Shown one piece after another: positions 8,035 to 15,117 of a DNA stretch of 34,278 nt (within the stretch, counting starts at the first letter, position 1; each line of letters starts with the position of its first letter). The DNA comes from Bacteroidales bacterium. GTDB lineage: Bacteria; Bacteroidota; Bacteroidia; Bacteroidales; WRLA01. The DNA lies in NCBI GenBank assembly GCA_009777825.1, contig WRLA01000028.1, forward strand, positions 1-34,278. Reading direction: 5' to 3'. Made by a program: the position numbers and the translations under genes. Below the pieces are notes generated by a model. It saw nothing but the letters and a program-made list of their open reading frames with translations. It did no database searches and had not been told where the DNA came from.

Positions 8035-9324
8035 TCAAACACAAAACGCCGCATAAAGCGGTACGGATTTTATGTTATTGTCAAGTCCGAAGTTCTTTTT
8101 GGAGATACGGATGCCGTAGGGGCATTTGTATTTTCCCATAAAAATGTTCAGACTTTTTGAACGAACCCGCATACCGCTTTTCACCTCCACAGGGATGACG
8201 TCAATGCCTTTTTGGATGATAAAGTCTATTTCGGCGGTGTTATCGTTCTTCCAATAGAGCAGCGGTATCAGATTTGCGGTAAATGCCTGAGCCACATAAT
8301 TTTCGGCAATAGCGCCGAGAAACAGATTGTCTGTTTCCAAAGGCGAAAGGATGGCTTGCGCCGCGATGCCCGACTGCATGGTAAGCATCCCCACATCGGA
8401 CATATACAGTTTAAAATCGCTCAAATCCACATAAGCCTTTATGGGCATCGTGCCGCGTATGTTTTTCTGGCATTTAAGAACGATGCCCGCATACTTGAGC
8501 CATTCTATGGATTCGCCAAAGATGGTAACGCTACCACCTTTTTGTACCACGCTGTATTGAAACTTGTGATTTTCTTTCGCCAACTGGGCAGGGATGGATT
8601 CATAACAGGCACGTATCTTGATGCCGGTAGCCGGTTCGGCATACTTCGACATGTCGGCAATATATTCATTTCGTATTCTGTTTTGAATATCGGCTACCGC
8701 TACAAAACTATTGGTTGTTCTAAACTCCTTGACGGCGGCAGGCATACCGCCTACAATCAAATATTTGTTGAAGAGGTCTATGACGATGGAGTGGATGTCC
8801 AACGGTTTGTTCAACGCATAATGTTCCCGGATGGCGTCGGCAAAATTTTCTTTGTCCAATGCCCATAAAAACTCCTCAAAGTCCATGGGAAACATCGCCA
8901 TTTCATCTACTTTTCCAACGGGAAAGGAGTATTTTTTACGATTGATGGCTACGCCCAGCAAAGAGCCTGCCGCTATAACGTGGTATTCGGGAGTTTGTTC
9001 GCAAAAGTATTTCAGCGAAGTCAAAGCCCTTTCGCAAGACTGAACCTCGTCGAAGACAATCAAAGTCTTTCCCGGAGTAATTCGCTGAGAATGTACCGAT
9101 TCCAAATATTGAATGATAGGCAATGGGGTAATCCCTTCCTCGAACTTCTCCACCAATGCCCTGTCTGTTTCAAGATTGACAATGACGCAATTCTCAAATT
9201 CCTGCTTGCCGAACTCTTGTAAAATATAACTTTTACCCACCTGACGCGCACCATTGACAATCAAAGGCATCCTGTCGGATTTGTTTTTCCATCTTACTAA
9301 ATCGGTATAAATTTTCCGTTTCAT
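8035..9324 (-). CDS. AAA ATPase with DUF4143 domain
   Basis: A 429-residue member of the widespread ATP-binding family with an N-terminal AAA domain and C-terminal DUF4143. Walker A is GARQVGKS (25-32) and Walker B lies in TLIVFDEVQS. The C-terminal part contains EIDFII, a spacer, and PVEVKSG, which resembles a PD-(D/E)XK-like core. Such genes are common and often multi-copy in Bacteroidota; their function is not established, and roles in defence or mobility have been suggested. It stands alone with its own promoter box at 9354-9361. Confidence 0.9.
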   Translation of the reverse strand: MKRKIYTDLVRWKNKSDRMPLIVNGARQVGKSYILQEFGKQEFENCVIVNLETDRALVEKFEEGITPLPIIQYLESVHSQRITPGKTLIVFDEVQSCERALTSLKYFCEQTPEYHVIAAGSLLGVAINRKKYSFPVGKVDEMAMFPMDFEEFLWALDKENFADAIREHYALNKPLDIHSIVIDLFNKYLIVGGMPAAVKEFRTTNSFVAVADIQNRIRNEYIADMSKYAEPATGIKIRACYESIPAQLAKENHKFQYSVVQKGGSVTIFGESIEWLKYAGIVLKCQKNIRGTMPIKAYVDLSDFKLYMSDVGMLTMQSGIAAQAILSPLETDNLFLGAIAENYVAQAFTANLIPLLYWKNDNTAEIDFIIQKGIDVIPVEVKSGMRVRSKSLNIFMGKYKCPYGIRISKKNFGLDNNIKSVPLYAAFCV

Positions 9325-9353
9325 CGTTATTTATTTTTCACAAAAAATTTTTG

Positions 9354-9361
9354 CAAAAATA
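9354..9361 (-). promoter_or_regulatory. -7 box for the AAA/DUF4143 gene
   Basis: TATTTTTG on the minus strand, 30 bases before the start codon. Confidence 0.5.
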
Positions 9362-9417
9362 CGATTATCTGTGGAAAAATCAAAAAAAATCATATTTTTT
9401 CATAGATAAGCGCTGGT

Positions 9418-9717
9418 TCAAATCCATTTATTATCCATCGCCATCTTCACTAACAGCACAGCGTTTTTGGCGTCAACCTTTGCGATGAGGTTTTTGCGGT
9501 AGGTCTTGATGGTCTCTACGCTTAGGAACATCTTGTTTGCCATCTCTTGGTTGGTGTAGCCGTCCACAATCAGTTGCAACAGTTCTTTTTCACGGACGGT
9601 GAGCCATATCTGCTGCTCCGGTCGCTTTCGCATCAAGACCTCCATCTCGTTGCACAGGAAAGTCTCGCCGTCCATCACGGCATCTATGCCGGCGATGTCC
9701 TTTGCGTATAAAAATTA
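9418..9717 (-). pseudogene. C-terminal remnant of a LuxR/NarL-type response regulator
   Basis: The readable part is a LuxR-type helix-turn-helix, with LTVREKELLQLI, then GYTNQEMANKMF and SVETIKTYRKNL. The open frame extends upstream of the first ATG (9678) as YAKDIAGIDAVMDGETF, which matches the end of a receiver domain and the linker of NarL-type regulators. It then stops at TAA (9715-9717). The receiver with its phosphorylated Asp is missing. The break sits where the promoter of the RND efflux genes begins. An internal ATG could still yield an 86-residue DNA-binding peptide, so expression cannot be excluded. Confidence 0.7.
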
Positions 9718-9730
9718 AGTTGTACCTTTG
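9701..9730 (+). promoter_or_regulatory. Promoter of the RND efflux genes
   Basis: TTTG at 9701-9704 and TACCTTTG at 9723-9730, spaced by 18 bases. This is close to the Bacteroidota TTTG-N19-TAnnTTTG form. The start codon at 9751 follows by 20 bases. The -33 element lies inside the remnant response-regulator gene. Confidence 0.7.
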
Positions 9731-9750
9731 CAAAAAAATTATCATGCCTT

Positions 9751-10905
9751 ATGAATATAAAATTTTACATCAGTTTAGGTCTTTCTCTTTGGCTGTGCGC
9801 CTGTTCCGGTACCGATGGCGGCAAAAAAATAACGCCGGATGTCCATTTTGCGGAGGTCGGAGTCCGCGATATCCCTGTGTATCAGACGTATGTGGGGCAG
9901 ACCTACGGACTTTCCGACATTGACATCCAAGCCCGTGTTGACGGCTGGCTGACGGGAATACATTTCAAAGAAGGAACATTTGTCTCCCAAGGACAACTGC
10001 TCTATACCATTGACGATCAGCCCATACAGACGAAAGTGGACGCCGCCAAAGCATCACTGGCGGAAGCCAACACCAAGTTGGTAAAAGCCAAGTCCGACTA
10101 TGAGCGGGTAAAACCTTTGGCAGAGATGAATGCGCTGAGCAAACGGGATTTGGACAATGCCATCGCGATGTACGAAGCGGCTCAGTCGGAAGTAGAAATC
10201 GCGGATGCGCGACTGAAAACCAACGAGATAGAACTCGGCTATACCCGCATCACAGCGCCGATAACCGGATTGATTGGCATCTCAAAAACGCAGGTGGGCG
10301 CTTACGTCTCGCGAGGGATGGGAGCGTCGCAGGCGCTGAATACCATCTCGCAGATTGATAAAATCAGGGTGCGCTTTTCCATCACCGAGAACAATTACCT
10401 CAGTTTTCGCAAAGCCATCGTGGAGAGCGGCGGTGACCTCATCGAGAAAAAACAGGACATCCCCATCACCCTGATACTAAACGACGGCACCGTCTATCCC
10501 GAAGCAGGAGCGTTGGATATCGTTGACAGAGAGATAAATCCGGCGACGGGCGCTATGCTGGTGCAGGCAATTTTCGACAATAAGGAAAAGATGTTGCGAC
10601 CCGGACAGTTCGTGAAAATCCGCATACAAACGGAGGCGTTGAAAGATGCCATCGTCGTGCCGCAGTCGGCAGTCAATCAGATGCAAAACATCTATCAAGT
10701 CTTCGTCTTGACGGCGGAAAACAAATTGGAAGCCCGCATCGTGGAAGTCGGCGACCGTATCGGAAGCAACTGGGTGATTAAAAACGGACTGTCCGCCGGC
10801 GAAAAAGTCGTAACGCTGGGCAATGTCTCCCTGATCAAAGCCGACGTACCGCTCAATCCTGTGGATATGCAGTGGGATTATGATAAGACGATGAATGATT
10901 TTTAA
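9751..10905 (+). CDS. RND efflux periplasmic adaptor (AcrA/MexA family lipoprotein)
   Basis: The membrane fusion protein that links an inner-membrane RND pump to an outer-membrane channel. The 384 residues begin with a lipoprotein signal, lipobox LCAC with Cys18. The lipoyl halves follow (VDGWLTGIHFKEGTFVSQG and, after the hairpin, TRITAPITGLIG). The alpha-hairpin between them covers about 100-170 and includes SDYERVKPLAEMNALSKRDL, typical of the AcrA family. A beta-barrel and membrane-proximal domain come after (GQFVKIRIQTE, AIVVPQSAV). It is 21 bases ahead of the pump gene. No substrate can be read from sequence. Confidence 0.94.
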   Translation: MNIKFYISLGLSLWLCACSGTDGGKKITPDVHFAEVGVRDIPVYQTYVGQTYGLSDIDIQARVDGWLTGIHFKEGTFVSQGQLLYTIDDQPIQTKVDAAKASLAEANTKLVKAKSDYERVKPLAEMNALSKRDLDNAIAMYEAAQSEVEIADARLKTNEIELGYTRITAPITGLIGISKTQVGAYVSRGMGASQALNTISQIDKIRVRFSITENNYLSFRKAIVESGGDLIEKKQDIPITLILNDGTVYPEAGALDIVDREINPATGAMLVQAIFDNKEKMLRPGQFVKIRIQTEALKDAIVVPQSAVNQMQNIYQVFVLTAENKLEARIVEVGDRIGSNWVIKNGLSAGEKVVTLGNVSLIKADVPLNPVDMQWDYDKTMNDF

Positions 10906-10926
10906 TCTATCAAAAACACAAAGAAT

Positions 10927-13900
10927 ATGAGTGAATTTTTCATCAAACGCCCCATCTTCGCTATCGTCATTTCGATATTGATTGTCATTCTCGGCTTCAT
11001 CTCGTTGCAGAGCGTTCCTATTGCTAAATATCCCGAAATCACGCCTCCGATGGTGCAGATTACGGCAGCCTACAACGGCGCCAACGCCGTGAACATGGAA
11101 CAGACCGTCGCCACGCCCATCGAACAGCAAATCAACGGAGTAGAGGACATGCTCTACATCAAATCCATCAACTCCAACAACGGCACGACCACCATACAGG
11201 TCTCCTTTGAGGTCGGAACCGACTTGGACAAAGCCAACATGCTCACCCAAAACCGTGTCTCTCAGGCAAATCCGTTTTTGCCGCCCGAAGTCATCAACAT
11301 GGGCATCAACGTCAAAAAGTCGTTGACGTTTCCGCTTTTGATGTTCTCCATCTACTCGCCCGACAACACGTTCTCCGGCGATTTCATCAGCAACTACACC
11401 TTCATCAACCTTGTGGACGAGTTGAAACGTATCGAAGGCGTGGGCGACGTCAGTCCGATGGGCAGTTCGGAATACGCCATGCGAGTGTGGCTCAAGCCCG
11501 ACAATATGAGCAAGTTAGCCGTTACCTCCACTGACGTCGTACAGGCATTAAAGGCACAGAACAACATTGTGCCGGGCGGCGGTTTCGGAAAAGAACCCGC
11601 CGTGAAAGGCGTGCAAAACACCTACACCGCCTTGTTACAACAACGCCTGACGACGGAAGAAGAGTTTGGCAACATCCTCATCAAGTCGGATACCCAGGGC
11701 GGCATTGTGCGACTGAAAGACATCGCCCGCATCGAACTCGGCTTGCAGACTTACGACATGTCAAGTACGCTGAACGGCTCGCCCTGCTCGGCGATTGCCA
11801 TCTATCAGATTCCGGGAGCCAATGCCTTGGACGTCGCCAATCAGGCGAAAAAGAAGATGGAGGAGTTGAGCGCTCGTTTCCCGAAAGGATTAGAATACAC
11901 GCTCTCGCTCGACACTACGGAAGCCATCTCGGCAGGCGTGGAGGAGGTCATCCATACGCTGTTCGAGGCGATAATCTTGGTCATCTTGGTCGTTTTCATC
12001 TTCCTGCAAAGTTGGCGCGCTACGTTGATACCGCTGCTGACGGTTCCCGTCTCGTTGCTGGGGACGGTGATTCTGTTCCCGTTGCTTGGTTTCTCCATCA
12101 ATTTGTTGTCGCTCTTGGGAATGGTGCTGGCAATCGGATTGGTGGTGGACGATGCCATCGTGGTGGTGGAAGCGGTGATGCACAAGATAGAACACGGGCT
12201 GAGTCCCAAAGAAGCCACCCGGCAGGCAATGAAAGAAGTAGGCGGTCCGGTGGTGGCTATTGCGGTGATTCTGTGTGCGGTTTTTATCCCTGTCGCCATG
12301 TCGGGCGGCATCACCGGACGGCTATATCAGCAGTTTGCCATTACCATCGCCGTCTCGGTCGCATTCTCGGCTTTCAACGCCTTGACGCTCAGTCCCGCTC
12401 TGGCTGCCGTTCTTTTAAAACCGAAAAAAGAGGGAAGCGCCAAGAAAGCCAATCTCTTAGACCGTTTCTTCGGCGGATTTAACCGGTTTTTCGAGAAATT
12501 TACCAATAAGTATGTGAAAGTGGCGGGATTTTTCACGAGAAAACTGATTGTGAGCATGGTTGTCTTGCTCATTATCTGCGTGTTTGCCGTGTTTTTCGGA
12601 TTTAAAGTTCCGGGCGGATTCCTCCCCGAAGAAGACGAAGGTTACTACATGATCGGCATAGAGTTGCCCGACGCCGCCTCCGCCCAAAGGACGGAAAACG
12701 TGGCAACGACCGTCTCCCACATCCTTTCAAAAATCGAAGGCATTGATTCTTACACCATCATCAGCGGTTACAACATGATGACCGGAACGGTCAATCCGGG
12801 TTCGGGCATGGCTTTCATCTCGCTGAAGAACTGGTCGCAGCGCGAAAATACAGCGGCGCAACTTGTCAAACAGACCAACGCCCTGATGGCGAAAAACATC
12901 AGCGAGGCGACGGTCATCGCTTTCGGACCGCCGCCCATCCCGGGATTGGGAACGGGGTCGGGTTTTACCATGATGCTGCAAGACAGAAGTGGTAATACAC
13001 CACAATATCTTGCGGAACAGACACAAAAATTTATCGCCGCCGCCTCCAAACGTCCTGAAATAGGGAACATCTACACCCTGTACCGCGCCAACGCTCCGCA
13101 GAAACAGATAGAGGTGGATGTGGAAAAAGTCCAGAAGTTGGGACTTTCGATACAAGAAGTCAACAGCGCCCTCTCCACCTTCATCGGAGGCGCCTTTGTC
13201 AACAACTTCAACCTTTTCGGACGGCAATACCGCACCTACGTCCAAGCCGACGCACCCTACCGCATGGATCCGGAAGACATTGATTATCTGTACATCCGAG
13301 ACCCGAAAGGAAACATGATTCCTCTCGGCACCTTAGTACAGGTAACCAACACCACCGGACCGACCTACACCAACCATTTCAACATCTACCGCGCCGCCGA
13401 AATCAGCGGAGCACCCGCCGCCGGATACAGTTCTTCCGACGCACTCAACGCCTTGGAAGAGGTGGCAAAAGAGACGCTGGCGTCCGACATGGGCTATCAG
13501 TGGAGCAACACCTCGTATCAGGAAAAAGCAGCCGGCGGGAAATCGTCTACCATGCTCGCCATGGCGTTGGTGTTCGTCTTCCTGATCCTCGCCGCCCTCT
13601 ACGAAAGTTGGAAACTGCCCTTCAGCGTCTTGATGGGAACGCCGTGGGCGGCGATGGGAGCATTCTTCGGACTGTTCGCCGCCGGACTCTTCGCCGCGAC
13701 ATACGTCAACAACGTATTCGCGCAAATCGGACTGATCATGCTCATCGGCTTGAACGCCAAAAACGCCATCCTCATCGTCGAATTTGCCAAGATGAAACAG
13801 GACGAGGAAGGCGCCCCGGCGCACGAAGCCGCCTTGGAAAGCGCCAAACTGCGTTTCCGTCCTATCCTGATGACCTCGTTGGCATTCATCCTCGGCGTAA

Positions 13901-14049
13901 CGCCCCTGATGCTCGCCTCCGGCGCTGGCGCACAAGCCCGACAGGTGATGGGCGTAACCGTGTTCAGCGGGATGATCATCGCCACCACCATCGGCGTGCT
14001 GCTGATACCGGCGTTTTATGTTTTGATTGAGAGGAAAAAGAAAAAATAA
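10927..14049 (+). CDS. RND multidrug efflux pump (AcrB/MexB, HAE1 family)
   Basis: The 1040-residue proton-driven inner-membrane transporter. The N-terminus FIKRPIFAIVISILIVILG is the classic RND first helix. Two large periplasmic loops sit between TM1-2 and TM7-8. The proton-relay Asp pair is present as GLVVDDAIVVVEAV (Asp408-Asp409), and the TM10 Lys is in GLNAKNAILIVEFAK. Length and motifs are complete. The genes are GC-rich compared with the later part of the window. No outer-membrane factor follows; the next gene is an unrelated MNT protein with its own promoter. The pump must therefore borrow a channel encoded elsewhere. Confidence 0.96.
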   Translation: MSEFFIKRPIFAIVISILIVILGFISLQSVPIAKYPEITPPMVQITAAYNGANAVNMEQTVATPIEQQINGVEDMLYIKSINSNNGTTTIQVSFEVGTDLDKANMLTQNRVSQANPFLPPEVINMGINVKKSLTFPLLMFSIYSPDNTFSGDFISNYTFINLVDELKRIEGVGDVSPMGSSEYAMRVWLKPDNMSKLAVTSTDVVQALKAQNNIVPGGGFGKEPAVKGVQNTYTALLQQRLTTEEEFGNILIKSDTQGGIVRLKDIARIELGLQTYDMSSTLNGSPCSAIAIYQIPGANALDVANQAKKKMEELSARFPKGLEYTLSLDTTEAISAGVEEVIHTLFEAIILVILVVFIFLQSWRATLIPLLTVPVSLLGTVILFPLLGFSINLLSLLGMVLAIGLVVDDAIVVVEAVMHKIEHGLSPKEATRQAMKEVGGPVVAIAVILCAVFIPVAMSGGITGRLYQQFAITIAVSVAFSAFNALTLSPALAAVLLKPKKEGSAKKANLLDRFFGGFNRFFEKFTNKYVKVAGFFTRKLIVSMVVLLIICVFAVFFGFKVPGGFLPEEDEGYYMIGIELPDAASAQRTENVATTVSHILSKIEGIDSYTIISGYNMMTGTVNPGSGMAFISLKNWSQRENTAAQLVKQTNALMAKNISEATVIAFGPPPIPGLGTGSGFTMMLQDRSGNTPQYLAEQTQKFIAAASKRPEIGNIYTLYRANAPQKQIEVDVEKVQKLGLSIQEVNSALSTFIGGAFVNNFNLFGRQYRTYVQADAPYRMDPEDIDYLYIRDPKGNMIPLGTLVQVTNTTGPTYTNHFNIYRAAEISGAPAAGYSSSDALNALEEVAKETLASDMGYQWSNTSYQEKAAGGKSSTMLAMALVFVFLILAALYESWKLPFSVLMGTPWAAMGAFFGLFAAGLFAATYVNNVFAQIGLIMLIGLNAKNAILIVEFAKMKQDEEGAPAHEAALESAKLRFRPILMTSLAFILGVTPLMLASGAGAQARQVMGVTVFSGMIIATTIGVLLIPAFYVLIERKKKK

Positions 14050-14052
14050 TCG

Positions 14053-14060
14053 TACCTTTG
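14053..14060 (+). promoter_or_regulatory. -7 box for the first MNT-HEPN pair
   Basis: TACCTTTG, 22 bases before the ATG at 14083 and directly behind the stop of the efflux pump gene. Confidence 0.6.
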
Positions 14061-14082
14061 CACTGGTAAATCATCATCAAAA

Positions 14083-14394
14083 ATGAATACGCAAATTTTC
14101 AACGAGATACGGGCTTTAAAGCGGCAAATACTGCCGAACGAAAAGGTGATTCTCTTCGGGTCGCAGGCACGCGGCGATGCACGCGAGGATTCGGATTGGG
14201 ATTTGCTGGTGCTGCTGGATAAGGAAAAACGAAGTTTTATTGAAGATTATGACCAATACGGGTATCCTTTTGACGAACTGGGACTAAAATATAACACCCT
14301 TATCAATGCAATCATTCATACTAAAAAAGATTGGGAAACACACCCGTCAATGTTGAAATATAATGTGGAACAAGAAGGAATTGAAGTAATATGA
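14083..14394 (+). CDS. MNT-type nucleotidyltransferase (antitoxin-like)
   Basis: A 103-residue minimal nucleotidyltransferase. The signature GS-X10-DxD is intact as GSQARGDAREDSDWD, with the first metal-binding Asp pair in DWD. In MNT-HEPN modules this protein typically inactivates the HEPN RNase, in the studied MntA-HepT case by adding AMP. The stop codon overlaps the start of the HEPN gene as ATGA (14391-14394), so the two are translationally coupled. Confidence 0.88.
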   Translation: MNTQIFNEIRALKRQILPNEKVILFGSQARGDAREDSDWDLLVLLDKEKRSFIEDYDQYGYPFDELGLKYNTLINAIIHTKKDWETHPSMLKYNVEQEGIEVI

Positions 14395-14789
14395 CACTGA
14401 GCAAGGAAGAAAGAGATACTATTGTTACCTATCGCCTTCAAAGAGCTAATGAAACATTAGAGGAGGCGAAAGGAAATATGGAAATGGGCTATTGGCATGT
14501 TACAGCAAACCGTTTATATTATGCGTGTTTCTACGCTGTAAGTGCGTTACTCGTAAAAAACGGACATACTGCCCGTACTCATAACGGAGTATTTAGTTTG
14601 TTTGGGCAACATTTTGTGCTTACAGAAATTATAAGCAAAGAACAAAACAGATTATACCGCAACCTTTTTAATCTTCGACAAGGTGGCGATTACGGAGACT
14701 ATATTGTAATAGAAGAAGAAGACATCATCCCCCTCATCCAACCCGCCGAAAATTTTATTGCCGAAATAGAAAAATTGATAATCAACTGA
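14391..14789 (+). CDS. HEPN domain protein (UPF0332 type), partner of the MNT gene
   Basis: A 132-residue all-helical HEPN protein of the UPF0332 kind. Visible marks are YYACFYAVSALLVKNG, THNGVFSLFGQHFV and, near the end, LFNLRQGGDYGDY. HEPN proteins in such pairs are putative RNases; this type has a less canonical Rx4-6H motif than HepT. It overlaps the MNT gene by four bases. Role as toxin is inferred from the pairing. Confidence 0.85.
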   Translation: MTLSKEERDTIVTYRLQRANETLEEAKGNMEMGYWHVTANRLYYACFYAVSALLVKNGHTARTHNGVFSLFGQHFVLTEIISKEQNRLYRNLFNLRQGGDYGDYIVIEEEDIIPLIQPAENFIAEIEKLIIN

Positions 14790-14829
14790 AAATAAATATA
14801 ATAGACATCATGACATAAGAAAAAATACC

Positions 14830-15030
14830 GTGCTAAGAAGCATGTAGAAGCTGGTAGCACAAAACAGGACAGATTGAAATAGCATTTGCTATGTTTTTGC
14901 CATTGAAACCTAAGAAACTTCAAAGAAAATTGAAAATAAGCAGTAAGCGCTCGCAGAAATGCGGACTTACTTGTTTGATTTTCAGGTAGATTCTTAGGAC
15001 CTCAATGGCGGATAATGTAAGTCCGCTTTT
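14830..15030 (+). ncRNA. Candidate structured RNA with mutually exclusive hairpins
   Basis: Successive perfect stems: GTGCTA (14830-14835) with TAGCAC (14855-14860), and ATAGCA/TGCTAT (14879-14892). A long composite hairpin follows. CCTAAGAA (14909-14916) pairs with TTCTTAGG (14991-14998). TGAAAAT (14931-14937) pairs with ATTTTCA (14978-14984). GTAAG-CGC (14943-14950) pairs with GCG-GA-CTTAC (14961-14970). GCGGACTTAC (14961-14970) can instead pair perfectly with GTAAGTCCGC (15017-15026), which runs into seven or more Ts. This looks like an antiterminator/terminator switch. No known riboswitch class is recognised and no promoter box is seen, so it could also be the 3' end of the HEPN transcript. 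Confidence 0.4.
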
Positions 15031-15034
15031 TTTA
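14961..15034 (+). terminator. Terminator-like stem with T-run
   Basis: A perfect 10-bp inverted repeat (14961-14970 and 15017-15026) followed by a T-rich run from 15027. The 46-base loop is long for a simple intrinsic terminator but contains no competing strong stem once this one forms. Confidence 0.45.
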
Positions 15035-15117
15035 TTGTCCGATTTTGAAAACGATAAAAGGAGTAAATGCCGAAAATCCTGTAAAGAGTAGGCGAAAATT
15101 TAAAAAATATTTTTTTT

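Larger units (their letters stand above)
14790..15117 (+). other. Gene-free stretch with a highly structured segment
   Basis: No credible coding frame. The stretch contains a chain of hairpins (14830-15030) described as a candidate RNA, ending in a terminator-like stem with a T-run. The last 87 bases before the surface-protein gene are AT-rich, without a visible TAnnTTTG box. Confidence 0.55.

Noticed and set aside
12012..12482. Open frames inside the RND pump gene on both strands
   Set aside because: GC-rich genes leave long antisense and out-of-frame openings; products look random and the pump frame is unambiguous.
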